This document shows positions 34,497-45,955 of a stretch of 64,000 bases of DNA, piece after piece. The DNA is from Anthoceros angustus (lineage: Eukaryota > Streptophyta > Anthocerotopsida > Anthocerotales > Anthocerotaceae): the NCBI GenBank assembly GCA_010909165.1, contig MU008166.1, forward strand, positions 1,488,001 to 1,552,000. Direction: 5' to 3'. The notes beneath the pieces were generated by a model. That model was not told where the DNA came from, did no database searches, and saw nothing but the letters and a program-made list of their open reading frames with translations. Numbering within the stretch: position 1 is the first letter of the stretch; each line of letters begins with the position of its first letter. A program made the position numbers and the translations under genes.

Positions 34497-35590
34497 GATG
34501 GAGGAGATTTTCAAAGGACTCCAGCAGCAGCAGTGGATGCGGTAGGGTGGTGAGGTGCGCACCTTGCTGGGAAGGAAAGTGCTCAACAGGGGGATGGTGT
34601 CTGGCGCGGGGCCGCCACAACAGGTGGATTTGCAGGAGCTGACCACATCGATGATCCGGGCCCAATCGGATTTGTTAGATCAGGCGGCTTTGGCTCTCAC
34701 ATGGCTCAGTGTGCAAGGGCGACGGGAGGAAGTAGTGAAGGCCAGGTTTGGCGAAGGGGAGGCCAAGCGCAAGCAACTAGAGGAGGACAAGCGAGACCTA
34801 GAGGAAAAAAGGGCCAAGATTCAGGAGGATTTGTGCAGGGCTCAGGAGAAGCTACAGGCCATGTCAAGTCAGCAGGAAGCGCTCATGGCTCAAATTAAGG
34901 ATGCCCATGAGACGAACCAGGAGATGCAGGGAGAGTTGTTGCGAGCCCAGGAGCAAGAGGCGGCCTCTGTGGAGAAGGCCCAGAAGCTGGCGGAACGGTA
35001 TAAACGGGAGCGGGATGAGGCACGTGGCCGAGCCAGAAAGGATAAGGGAAAGGGGAAGCGAGGTAGCAGGACCACGACTGGGGTAGTGGAAGGAACTACC
35101 GGGGAAGAAAGAATCAGGTAGTCAAACACTCAGGGTTGTCGAATGACGACGGTCGTGGAGTCCACCACCGCTGTAGCGGCCGCCAGGCATTGGCGAGCCC
35201 AACTCAGGCGGCGGGAGGCGGCGAGGATGCGACGTGGCGCCTCGCGAGGACATGAGCCAAGCCACCAGGTGTAGCCCGGGAGGAGGGGGTAAGCACCTCA
35301 GCTGCAGCAGGAGGTCCTATTATGTTGCGGCACATGGATGAGGAAACTTATATTCCTGGTCTATATGTGAATGGGGAACGTGTGCTTAACCTCACTGTCC
35401 ATGTGCGTGTGGAAATAGGAGGGATCAGGGCCTACCTACTGCAAGTGAGGACTCGAAATGCATACTTCTACCACTGCGCCCGAGTGTGGGGGTTGGCCCC
35501 CTATTATGCGGAGGCGACTTTGGAGGAGTTAAGTGAGGAGGAGGTCCAGGCTTGGGTGGGCGAGGCGTGTAATAATCCTCGGCAATAGGC
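34497..35590 (+). pseudogene. Accessory retrotransposon ORF, right (inverted) arm
   Basis: Plus-strand relative of the left-arm protein. An open frame at 34555-35121 encodes the Q/E/K-rich coiled coil (KARFGEGEAKRKQLEEDKRD), and 35322-35588 encodes the C-terminal block DEETYIPGLYVNGERVLN to CARVWGLAPYYAEATLEELS. The N-terminal MAPKV part is absent, and a stop near 34542 and a frame break after 35121 interrupt it. Conservation of the protein reading between arms shows it was once coding. Confidence 0.6.
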
Positions 35591-36239
35591 GGCAAGCGGA
35601 AGGCGGAAGCTCAGGCGTACACCTCAAATTAGGGCGTCCAGTGGTGTGAGGTGGAAGTATTGTGGGAAAACAGTCGGATCGGCGTGGCGGAGGCTCGTGG
35701 CGGCGATGGAGGCGAAGGGCGGCGGCCAAGTCGAGGAGGCGCGAGATAAGCGTGGCGAGATGGTGATAGCATCCTAAGGGCGATTTGGTTAAGATCTTGC
35801 CTGGACCTAAGATCGCTCGAATTGTGGGTGCGTCCCTTCATGATGGCCATCTTGGGACCCAAAATTCAGGGGCATGGCGCCCCATCCGATGTATAAGAGG
35901 CGGTGTGCCTCTGGCGGATAATCTGGTTGAGATCCCACACCTGTGGCTGGTTGGAGCGTCCGTCGGCGGTAGGGTGTGCGAGGCAGCTCCTAGGGGTGGT
36001 CGAGAGCTTGCTCCATGAGGCGGAGGGAGGTGAGTGGCGATCCTCGGCGGAGGAGGAAATCGAGGATTGGCGCGGGCGGGTGCAGGCTTGCTCGTGCTTT
36101 CTTTGTGGCCTTGGTCTTCCTCCTTACCCTTCCTTCTGCTGGCTGTGTTCCGGAATTAAGAGTGTATGTGGTGGGTGTGGGTGAAAGCCTGAGGGCGTGT
36201 CGAAAGAAGGAGAGAAGTGGAAGAAGTGAATCGAGAAGG

Positions 36240-36932
36240 AGAAGAAAGAGTGGCTGAGCACTGTACGCGATGCGAGGTGTAAGGCGGTGTGGCGAAGTTG
36301 AGGATGAGAACTAACTAAGTAACTGACAGTGGAAATTGCGCAGGTCAGAGTGGATCCCGAAACGGTGCTGTTCGTGAAGGTGAGCACAAGAGAAAATATC
36401 ATCCCTTCCAGAATTGTGTGAAGGCGGCCCCTGTGTGTGTGTGGGTGTGTGTGTATGAAGCGATTGAGGGGGACCTGTGAAACGTGGGTCCCTAGGAACC
36501 GATGTGTGTGTGAGTACGAGGTGTGGAGGCGAATAAAACGACACAGGCAGTGAGCCGCCGTGGCCAGGACCCTTGGCCGTCGCGAGATGAGTCGCTAGGG
36601 TTTGGTGTGGGACCCACCTCGGTAGTCGTAGCAACTACCCGGTAGTGGTGAGAGCCACTGCGGCAGTAGCTCGGGAAGGAGGTTGTGGAATAAGTTTGAG
36701 GTCGTGGAAAAGACCCGTGGTAGTCAGACAAGTTGGGAAGTAGTAGTAGGCGAAAAGATAGGTGAGAGGAGGGATAGTAGGAAAAGGCCTAACTTAGGTA
36801 AAGGTCAGTCACGATAGAAGTTAGCGTCTCTTGGCACAAATCATTCCCTTGGGAGCGAATCCCAAGACTACAACGACATTGAGGGTAAATGTGGACCTCA
36901 CGGTGTCCCGGGACACAAGGTTACACTCCACA
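36240..36932 (+). mobile_element. LTR 3' portion, Gypsy-type retrotransposon
   Basis: Inverted relative of 29366-30130. It ends at ...ttacactccaca just before a primer-binding site. The LTR start lies somewhere between 35590 and 36240 and could not be fixed. Confidence 0.6.
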
Positions 36933-36935
36933 TTT

Positions 36936-36956
36936 TGGCGCCTTTGCCGGGGAATG
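36936..36956 (+). other. Retrotransposon primer-binding site (tggcgcc...gccgggga type)
   Basis: tggcgcctttgccggggaa lies a few bases after the LTR end. It resembles the tggcgccgttgccgggga sites of plant Gypsy elements such as Athila, primed by a cellular tRNA. This orients the downstream gag. Confidence 0.65.
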
Positions 36957-37244
36957 AAATCGCTGTCAAGGACGTAGGTAGGACTAACCTCGGCTTACGT
37001 AGAGTCTAGCATTATTAGGTTGATAGATGGATGCCTCGGGTGAGGCAGGCGAGCTTCATTGTGGGAAGCGCCTTTGGTAAGCGACAACGCCAAGCGAGAA
37101 GGTTGCGAGAGTTACGAGGAGGGCGCAGGTCACAACTACTGGACAAGGGAGAGGAGCGGGGACTCGATTCGAATCGAGGCGGACCTTATCAATTGATTCG
37201 GCTATCGGCTCTGAAGCGATACAAGGGCGGTACCCGATTCCACC

Positions 37245-37905
37245 TTGCCTTTTGGTCTTTGTTCCAGGTTGCCGGAATCAGCTGCGGTCCAGTCGAACTT
37301 CGTGGATGTGGAGGTCAGTCCAGACGTAGTGGCCGGGTCAACTACCGCAGTCGTCGAAAGTGCTACCACGGTAGTTATGGCCAGTACTCCGGTGCTTGTT
37401 ACTACTAAGCAATCTTACCCGTTGTATGGAGAAAAGAAGGGCCATGAGGATCCTGACGAGTTTGTTGAGCGTTTTGAGCAGTTGACGCTTGCCAATCGGG
37501 AGGATGCATAGCGTGCCCGGTATTTTATGGGGTCTTCTGCGGGCCAAGTGGTACAAGCGGGAGTACATAGCTTCTTCCACACCCCCAGCCACCTTTGGGG
37601 CCTTGAAGAGAGCTTTTTGCGAAAGGTTTAGAGGAGTCGATGTGGAAGGATATGTCCTGTCAAAACTCGAGGGATTACGGAGAGGGAAGAAGGAACGTGA
37701 AAAGGTTTCACAGCCTGCGGGATCGTGCTGGTCCTCACTCAGAATTAATGGCAATCCGTTGGTTCGCAAGAGGTCTGGGCACGGAGACCCAACAGCACAA
37801 AACGTTGAGTGTCAGTTGTCGCCGTGTAGGAAGTAAACATGTGCTTGGAGCTGCAAATATGGGCAGTGGCCGCGGAGTCCAGCAACCAGGAGGTCCTGAA
37901 CTCTG
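37245..37905 (+). pseudogene. Gypsy-type gag fragment, broken
   Basis: Following the primer-binding site, the plus strand reads YPLYGEKKGHEDPDEFVERF (about 37415-37475), typical of retrotransposon gag proteins. The frame stops at a tag codon at 37509 and continues (ARYFMGSSAGQVVQAGV) only after ignoring it; further frame breaks follow. The element is cut off near 37,900, where sequence of a Copia element on the opposite strand takes over. No protease, RT or integrase remains. Confidence 0.65.
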
Positions 37906-39078
37906 AAGCTACCAAGCACACGGCTAAAGCAATCTCAGACTTGGACTGGTTCTTGGCCTTGGAGGCAGCAGTGTATTGCGATCTGATCTCACGCTTAGCC
38001 TCATAGGCTGCTTCTTCCTGCACTCGCGCTCGGTGGCGGGTGGCCCGGCACCAGTGCCGTCCCTTGGCGTTTTGCGAGCTTGGAGGAGGAAGGCGGAAGG
38101 CAGCCTTTGATGGCGGAGTTGTTGTTCCTCCGGGGTTATTCCCTCTCTTGTTGTTGATTTTGTGACCGTCCACGAGTCACAAACATCACTAAACTCTCCA
38201 CCATGTTTAGATGTGCGTTGTGGCGGGATGCCTCCTCCTGAAGGTGCGTGACTCGGTTTCTGATTAGGTGGATTGTCCACCAGACCGCTCGTTGTGAAGT
38301 CCGGACCGGTTTTGGGAAGAGACGAGCGGTGATAACTAAGCCGGAGGCTAGCGGGAAGGCCGCGACATCAAATTGAGACATTGTAGTCCAGTGCAGCCAA
38401 TTGTGCCCGAAGGTACAGATCGGCTCACGTGATGGGCAATACTATCACCTTGTTGCATCCAAGAGTGTAAAACTCTTGTCGGACGGTGACCAAGGTCATC
38501 ACATTCGTTGACTGATAGATGTCATTGATCTGCTTCCAGGCCTCTGCTGAAGTAGTCGCACCGTCGGTGTGATGCAAGGTGGTTTCGTCAAGGCGAAACC
38601 GGCATTTGCATGGCGATCCAACGAGCCACGCATCAATCGCCGACTGAGGTGCGGTAGGCTTTGGGGAAACACCCTCCACCAGTGGGAGAAGATCGCGCGT
38701 GTTGAGAGCCGTCTTCATCCGTCGAGACCAAATCTCATATTTGGTCCCGTTGAACCTATCTCTCTCTTTGAAGTCAGTAGAGACGTTCATAACATTAATT
38801 ACAGGAGCTAGAGATGGCGGAGGTGGCGGTGGTGGTGGAGTGCCTCCTGACATGGTCAAATCCTTGGCTCCACAATTGTGTAAACGAGCAGCGTGTTGTG
38901 ACACAAGGCTCAGAAAAACACAAATGTAGTGTGAGCAAAAATTTTCGAGAGAGTTCAAAGCAAACACACTCACACCACCTAGCGCATCGGCCGGATCACA
39001 TGCTCCAAAATTGTTTTCCAGTACACTCGCCCTATCAAAGCTTGACTCAATTCTCCGAACAGTTTCAGCAACATTCAC
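37745..39078 (-). mobile_element. Copia-type retrotransposon fragment A (gag to protease)
   Basis: The minus strand encodes a gag starting at MSGGTPPPPPPPPSLAP (about 38850) with ERDRFNGTKYEIWSRRMKTA, the usual Copia gag opening. A later segment in another frame carries the protease motif WLLDSAATAHICSSKHMF (about 37860). No integrase or RT remains: the element ends where the opposite-strand Gypsy gag begins, so it is truncated. The frames are broken between gag and protease. Confidence 0.8.
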
Positions 39079-39387
39079 AAGATTAGTGCTAAGATTGTGA
39101 TCGACTGCCAGAGATTTTGATAATGGAGAGAGCGTTGCTCTGGAGCAGAAGCTTGGGCTTGGGCCTTGTTGTACTTGAACTCCTTGTAGGCAGCTTCCAA
39201 AGTCTCAAAAGCAGGAGAGGACAATCTTGGTTCCTCCTTAACAGCTACGACGGTAGGTATTGACGATGTCCCAGTGTTGAAATCGTGTGCAGGAGGCACA
39301 CTTCGCATAGCCAAGAGCCGTTGGAGTTGAGAAGGATCGCCACCAAAATCGCCACTAATTTCTGATGGAAAAGAGCCCGAAAAACAA

Positions 39388-40316
39388 CTAACGAGCGAAA
39401 AGAAAACGAGCCGGTAGGGTGACGGGTCGCCGTTCGCGGGGGCACACTGCCGTTCCTGAACGGGCGCCCGTTAACCGAGCGGGTGGCAGCCGTCGCGGGG
39501 GCACCGCTTCAGCGGCGCCCAACTTAAGGGCACCGCCCGGCCAGGCTGCCCTCGGCGGTTGCCCAACAAGTTGGGCACCGTTTGTGGTGGCGCGACCCCT
39601 GGCGCCGGCCGCGCGGCCGCCTCCAGCGCGGTGGCCTTTCGCTGCCTCTCCCGCGACGCGCCGCTCGCGACCTCGGTATGGGCCGTGGTTGAGGTGGGCC
39701 ACCTCGTGTCTCGGCCGGCGGATGGGCGGTCGGCTGATCGAATCGGGCTCCTCTCCTCTCCTGATTGCAGCCTGGATGGGGGAAACTCGGTGATGATCAA
39801 ATCGTCGTCGCTCTCCCCAAGCGAAATTTCCAATTGAGGCCGCATCGGACAAATCCTTCTGGAAAGACGTGCTTGCTTCTTCATGGCACCTTGAGGATGT
39901 CCTGCAAGGTGAGGAATTGGGCTGGGAATCAGCAGAAGAACCAAAACGCCTGCATCTTTCCTGCAATCTCCTTCGTTGGCGATTGTTGTGACTTGGAGAT
40001 CGATTGGATCCCAATTCTCGAAGATTGTGAGCCGCATCAGGCTGGGGAGTCCACCCTCTGTTATCCAAAGCTTGGATCAAAGCTTCCAGGAAGTTGTCGC
40101 CCAAGGATTGATAGTAGCGAGGTGCATTCTGCCATCCGAATCCCCGTGAATTCCTATGTTGAATTGATCGCCCTTGAGCACGCTCCACATCGTCACCAAA
40201 TCGTCGAGAATGAGCAGCGTTGCGCCTATTTTTGGCCATGTTGGTGTGTAGAAGTGAGACTTGCTTGAATTGGTGGAGGAGTAAAGCTTAGAAGAGCAAT
40301 GTGTAAGAAGGAGCAA
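39388..40316 (-). other. GC-rich leader-like region of Copia fragment A
   Basis: Lies between the tRNA-iMet primer-binding site and the Copia gag. Open frames exist on both strands but are Arg/Ala/Pro-rich with no known domain. About 39,410-39,720 is strongly GC-rich compared with its surroundings. It is probably untranslated leader or an inserted fragment. Confidence 0.35.
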
Positions 40317-40520
40317 GGCTGAATGCCTTCCCCTAGAGACAAAGCCATGCTTATAAACCTATGTAGAGAACCCTATCAAATCTCCTTTTTTTTAAATAGA
40401 TAAATATGATAAAAATAGAAACATGCTTTTCTATTTTTTACATCTTGGCATTATCTACATCATTCAAGGAAGGAGCAATGGATCTTCTAAAGGAAAAATT
40501 GTAGGACACTAAATCTAATC

Positions 40521-40730
40521 CTATAAGAATAGTGAGTCTAGATTTAGTGTAAGACATGGGTGAGCCCAGCTACATAGTTGTATGAAAGCGACGACAAAGA
40601 TATCGTCGTAACTTCCAATGGTGGTCTTGTCATTCCAATCTGCTATCAAGAACGACGTATCTAATGCTTCTATCCATAAGCGAGCACGTAGAGCTTCATG
40701 CGTCCATTGCTCACCTAGATAGTGATACAT
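40521..40730 (-). other. Short open frame just after the Copia primer-binding site
   Basis: 69 codons (MYHYLGEQWTHEALRARLW...) begin about 50 nt downstream of the primer-binding site on the minus strand. It matches no family I know. It may be a remnant of leader-encoded sequence. Confidence 0.25.
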
Positions 40731-40777
40731 TACGTAATCTAGCCATTGGACCTAGAGACCATGGTAAGAGCCCTGTG

Positions 40778-40790
40778 GCTCTGATACCAA
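40778..40790 (-). other. Copia primer-binding site (tRNA-iMet)
   Basis: The reverse complement reads TTGGTATCAGAGC, the standard plant LTR-element site complementary to initiator tRNA-Met. It implies that an LTR ends just to its right (from about 40791), on the minus strand. The distant LTR border was not identified. Confidence 0.75.
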
Positions 40791-41451
40791 GTTAGAATTG
40801 CATGCGGAAGCGTCTTAAGCAAAGATGCTATATTAACAATGAATCAAGTGTGTTCAAGACGTATGGTGGGCGCCGGTCAGCCGGCGTCCACCTCAGCACC
40901 TGTCATTGGAAGCGGGGGGCATTATAGGTGGTCTCGTAAGGGGTATGTCCTTTCGTTAGCCTAGCTAACTACCTATACTAACTACTAGGTCTAGCTAACT
41001 AACCATATTGGTACAGAACCAACGTGGTCTGCTATTATTTCTAACTGGGTCGCGCGCAGGAAGCCTCCGAGTCGCCCAAGCGTGCTCCCAAGTTTGGCGA
41101 TAAATTTCCAGGCACTTTGTCGCCCAGCCATCCTGGTTGGTGGGGGCATTTCCTCCAAACATTGGGGAAGCCGATGCTTGTAGCAGTAGGCGCGCAACCC
41201 TGAATCGGGCCAACAAGCCAGGAAATCTCACAAATTCACAACCAGGGCAAGGGAGCAGGCGCGCTTCATGGAAAACTAGGAGGACAGTCTATTAAGAAGG
41301 AGGCAATTCGCACTCTGTGAGAGGCCGAAACGTTGGCATGCAAAGCTGAAGTCAAGTTTGCCAAGCAAGCAGTGCCTCCTTTTATGCCCATATAGTACCA
41401 ATAGATGCTTGCTACACAGTCGGGAAAATTGGGTGAGTTCAGGGATATCCA
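40791..41451. other. Probable Copia LTR remnant and spacer
   Basis: The first part should be the LTR belonging to the primer-binding site at 40778-40790. It holds short CTAGCTAACTA-type repeats near 40965-41000. No coding sequence was recognised. Confidence 0.3.
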
Positions 41452-42107
41452 TTACAGAGGAAAAGCCTGCATGCCTAAGGGCATGTGCCAGGGGACTGAG
41501 GAAGCTTGAATGGTGTGCGCAAAACTTGAGTGGTCAACAAGATTCGTATCCCCAATCAGAAAGTCAATAAAGTCCGGGGGTCCTACTGGTACCCCTAAGA
41601 CGCGAAGTCCTTGCGCGGAAACAATGTTCCCCCCAAGATATTGAAGAGAGGGAGTGATGCTGAACGGGGACCAAACCTCGCACTTCAAGATCTTGACCCT
41701 CAAACCCAAGTGGGAAAACCTCCCTGACCTTGTTCTCTAGTCCTAAGATATGAGAGTCATCCACCACGGACGAAAAGAGACACTCCTCAACCGCGGAGGC
41801 AGTAGTGGACATGGCCCAGATGTGCGCTACGGCGAAGAGGGCATCCGCGAAGGGGTCGCCCCCTGTCTCGTGCCCATTGCCAAGTCAAGTACGGAAACCC
41901 CATCCGTAGATGGCCCATGCTGAAAGTAGAGGTTAGACGGAGAACCATAGAAAGAACGGACAAATGAAATAAGACTTGCCAGCTGCCCGCCCGCATCCTT
42001 GAGCTCCATAAAAATAGCCATTCTAGAGACAGTTTAGAAAGCGTTCTCGACGTGCACCTGCAAGGCGACCCAATCCGAATAAGACTACATAACCGCCTCG
42101 ACTCCAA
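41452..42107 (-). mobile_element. Reverse-transcriptase fragment with a VDD catalytic box
   Basis: The minus strand, in several frames, reads LISFVRSFYGSPSNLYF and LDLAMGTRQG (about 42000-41840), then SSVVDDSHILGLENKV (about 41770-41725) and GLRVKILKCEVWSPF with LRVLGVPVGPPDF (about 41700-41590). This is the order of RT motifs in a non-LTR-type reverse transcriptase, with VDD in place of YADD. Frameshifts show it is dead. It appears unrelated in detail to the LINE at 8978-10965. Confidence 0.65.
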
Positions 42108-42119
42108 AGGCTACCTTGT

Positions 42120-43438
42120 GCATTTCTACCTGGGCTCATCTTGGAGTGGCTATTCAATTACGGGAGAATCATATCACCCACGATACAAGATTTATTAGGA
42201 TTATAAGGTCTGGAAGGCAGCCCATAATATTGCATGGTGATATTACAGGTTGTCTCGATGTTGATGCGTTGGTGTCTAAATGTTGATCTTAGACATAGCT
42301 GATCTTGGAATCACACCGTTCCTCTTATAAGGCCAAGGGCTCAGTGGTTATCTCATCGCTTTAGGAGACCTCACTGTGCATTGCTGTTGTGCTTATTTAC
42401 AGTCTTGGAAAAAACTGACGTGATGCTTAGCTGCAGGTGCAAACCTGATCCATGGACCCAAATCAGTGTGGCAGAGGAAGATGATGTGACGTACAGCTGT
42501 AGAGTATCAAGTAAAACAATCATGCCCTTCTGCATAGTTCGTTTTAGTGCGAATATGGTAAACTTGGTTTTGATTGACTTTGCAACCTTGCAATGATGAA
42601 TCAAGGATTTTGCTCCTGGAGGAGCTAGTAGAAGCCTTTAGTGTGAAAGCTCTATGATCATTTTCTCATGCTGTTAAACGACGGCTTGAGAAATTTAGCG
42701 AAGCCAAGGCTTTGGGGTAGACATTTTGGTGGAAGGTGTGCTCAAGTCCCGACTTTTCTTAACCATTTTGGTGGAACTGCTTGTAGTGTGTCAAATATCT
42801 GTTGTCGTGTAAGCTAATCCCATTTTTGACTTGCATCTTATATTCCTTTTCACAGGCATTAACATGCATGTTGCTGCTGACCCTGCACGCATGACAACCT
42901 TCAAATCCAGGAGAATGTCTCGTAGGAGGATCATCACAGCCTTTAAGTGCGAACGCATTCTATAATGCACCGCTTTGTAAAGTTCGCGTGAAAAATTTAC
43001 AAGGCGTTACATTGTAACGCGTTGGCGGATTATGTTACAATATATATTGTCCTTATTTATCTCATTTTAAGATATTATATATGCACTATTTTATGTAAAT
43101 TTGGTCCCAACTTAGGGACCAAATTTGATTAAAATAACGTGCACATATACTGCCTAAAAATTAGGATTTAAATGCAATGGATATAATGTTATTACATAAT
43201 TAAATTCATATATTTATGATCTTAATCATAAATAGATTTATAGATATTTTATTTAATTAATATAATAATAATTTTTATCAATATGATCATTGAATAAATA
43301 CTCATTTATTTATTTATAGATCATTAGGCGTATGCAACCGTGAGGCTATGACACCTGAACAGGAATTAAGAACATGAATGAAGTGACATTTGGGAGAGCG
43401 TAAACGCAAAGAAAGTAGATCAAACAAAGATCAGAAGA
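42120..43438. other. AT-rich spacer with palindromes
   Basis: No gene recognised. About 43020-43330 is very AT-rich compared with the rest of the window. Two perfect palindromes lie at 43004-43020 and 43097-43126. Confidence 0.5.
43097..43126. repeat. Perfect 12-bp inverted repeat (hairpin)
   Basis: aaatttggtccc, a 6-nt spacer aactta, then gggaccaaattt. It is followed by AT-rich sequence rather than a T-run, so it is not an obvious terminator. Confidence 0.9.
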
Positions 43439-45416
43439 CTAAATAGCTTTGCTAAGGAACCTACACCAAAAGTAGTCGCCAATCAGCTTGAAGTAAGAGA
43501 TAAGTTTCCCTCTGAGTTTGGAAATACAGAGGAGTTGGCGCATATCATAGTAAGAGCCCTGAAAAATCCGGTCCCACTTGTTGCGGGTAGCCGAGCACTG
43601 ACCAAGGATGTGCTGGTGGGTTTCTTCGGAAGACATACATTTCCGACAAAATGGGTTTCCAGCGATGTTGAATCATCTGAAATAAGCCCCAATAGCCATA
43701 TGCCCAGTCCGTAACTGGGTGAAAAAGGATGAGACCTTACGATCATGAAGGCCAAGACGTTGTAACACCAACGCCGAGGGGCCACCAAGCACCACTCGCT
43801 TTAGCACAGAAGCTTTAGTAGATGAAGCCCACTGTACATGCCACTCCTGCAAACTTGCCACATGAATCTGTTGACGCGCTCTGGACATAGATAAGGTACA
43901 ATCTTCACTGGAAATTGGAAGAAGAGTGGCTGCCTTAGCAGTTTCATCTGCCAGCACATTGCCGACTACATTATTATGGCCCGGAATCCAATGGAGGTTT
44001 AGGGAAACTTGAGGGTGAGCAAGAGAAAGGGCATGGAGAGTGGCCCGAGCCCGTATTGAGATAGCCTGGGAGGAGCGCGCAAATGTGTCAGTTAAAGACA
44101 AGATAGCTGCTTGGTTATCAATGAATATGTTAACTGAGCGAACCCCAGAGAGTGTGGCTAAAAGAACAGGTAGGTACGAGATGGCCTTAACCACAGAAAG
44201 AAGTTCTGCCTCAAAAATCCCATAGTAAGTCTCTAAACCAAAAGACAATTGATGCACATGATCCCTGTTGAAATAGAAAACTGCCGCCCCTCCAACTTTA
44301 CCATCCATGAGGGAACCATCAGTGTAAATTGCAAGAGTATTAGGAGCAAGTAGATACTGAGAATGTGAGGCAATGGCTAACTCAGGAGATGGTAAAATCA
44401 CAGCGGTTGAGAGTAAAGACAGGGGGGGGGAGCCCAAGGGGGAACAAGGCGAGGGAAAATGGTCTCAATGACAATAGGGGTGGGCAACTGTGACACCAAG
44501 TAGAGAGGAGCTTGGGAAAGGAGGGTGAGTCGGCTACGGTTAGATTTGTAATACCATTTTTTGTGGTAAGAGGCCGGTAGAAAGGCTTGGTGCATTGGTT
44601 GGGAAGGAGGGCAAGAGAGGTTACGGAGAAGAGGGTGGAGAGAATGGCGTTGAAGACGGATCTCAATGGGCAGAAGGAAAGCTTCAAATTCAAGGGCCTC
44701 AGTGAAAGTGGTTCGAAGCGCGCCAATAATTGCCTTACAAGTTAGACATTGAACCCGTTGAAGATGTTGAATATGCGTGCGCCCGCCATTAAACCAAACA
44801 CCGCAGCCCTAATGGAGTTTAGGCAAAAGAACGGTAACATATAGTTGTCGCAGGAGGTTAGCTTTGAGTCCCCAAACAAAGGTACCAAGAGAGATAATAG
44901 CTGATAGAGTGCGCATAGCTGAAGCCCGAAGCCTGTTGCACATGGGTGTTCCAAGTTGACTTGGAGTCTAAGTAAAAGCCCAAGAATTTAACACACTCTG
45001 AGGGAGTAATAAGGAGCCATCGGGCAGAGAAAGAGTATACTCCTTAATATTTTCATTGCGCTTGAGAGAAAAATGAATGAGCTCGAACTTGTTGAGATTA
45101 AAGTCCGCGAGGTGCGTAGAGGCCCACTCTGAAGCTACATGTAGCATAGCTTGAAGCTTTTTTGTGGATTTCTAGTACGAAGGAGCAGTGGCATGTGCCC
45201 CAGTGTCATCAATCCAACCAGTGTTGCTGCCCATAGATTGAAGTTGAGAGATAAGGACAAAGGTGAAGAAATGTAGCAACTATCTGCATAGAGTGTAACT
45301 TGCAGAGGATGTTCTTGACGGAAACTAGCATCAGACACATGGATGGCACTTGGATGGTACATGAAGGACTTGGTTGAGGAGTAAAAGATGACATGAATTA
45401 CATCCGAGAACAACAT
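43439..45416 (-). mobile_element. LINE fragment with RNase H domain and zinc knuckle
   Basis: An open frame at 44437-43673 encodes RNase H: the catalytic sites YTDGS, EAELL, IDNQAA and the late block HWIPGHNNVVGNVLADETAK are all present. Downstream (43636-43439) a C-terminal ETHQHILGQC segment fits the His/Cys motif after RNase H. Upstream sequence (45416-44440) holds a decayed RT part (LYADSCYI near 45290) in broken frames. An RT-RNase H-zinc-knuckle order on one strand marks a non-LTR element; frame breaks make it inactive. Confidence 0.8.
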
Positions 45417-45955
45417 GACCTACTGTGGCACTACTTTTGCTGACGGCCAGCCGGGCGTGCACCGGACCCGTGTCGTTGCAATATGGGGTCCGTCCCAAGG
45501 GAATGACTGTTCCGTTTGCGCACGTTTTCGTACTCGACACCCTCCGTCGTCGAGGTACGATTGCTTGCCCACGGTCACCTCACCCGACCTTACGCGTCAG
45601 CCCACACGGACTGCGGTTTATCCACCCTTCACCTCGTCCTGCAACCCTCACATCTGACAGCCCGGTATGGCCAAATGTTTAAGGACCCGTTCTCGTCCGA
45701 AATCTTTGTCTCCTACCACTCTCGCTCGCACCCAAGGTGCCTAGTTGAAGTTCACGGTCGGGTGTATGTAGGTTACAAACCTTCGCGTCGCGTCCACCAG
45801 GTCGTCCTCTCCGGGCTATACACGCCCTTCTTGGAGTCTGGCTAATCGCGCCCACTCCGATCCGGGCCGAACCTCGCCTGGAGGCGGGGTCCCAGTCCTC
45901 CGCACTCGCACTCACCACCACGTTTGGGTCCGTCACCGGGACTGGATCGATCTTC
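45375..45955. repeat. Tandem duplication pair 3, first copy
   Basis: A unit of about 580 bp starts tgaggagtaaaagatgacat and is repeated from 45956. It begins inside the LINE remnant and runs into non-coding sequence. Confidence 0.8.

Noticed and set aside
30523-35590. Accessory retroelement ORF as an envelope gene
   Set aside because: No signal peptide, membrane helix or Cys pattern typical of envelope proteins; only its position before the LTR is suggestive.
39388-40239. 283-codon minus-strand frame and an overlapping 188-codon frame
   Set aside because: Arg/Ala-rich in GC-rich DNA and positioned in the leader of a Copia element; no conserved motif and both strands are open.
43097-43126. 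Hairpin as a transcription terminator
   Set aside because: No gene ends nearby and no T-run follows; bacterial-type terminators are not expected in a plant nucleus.
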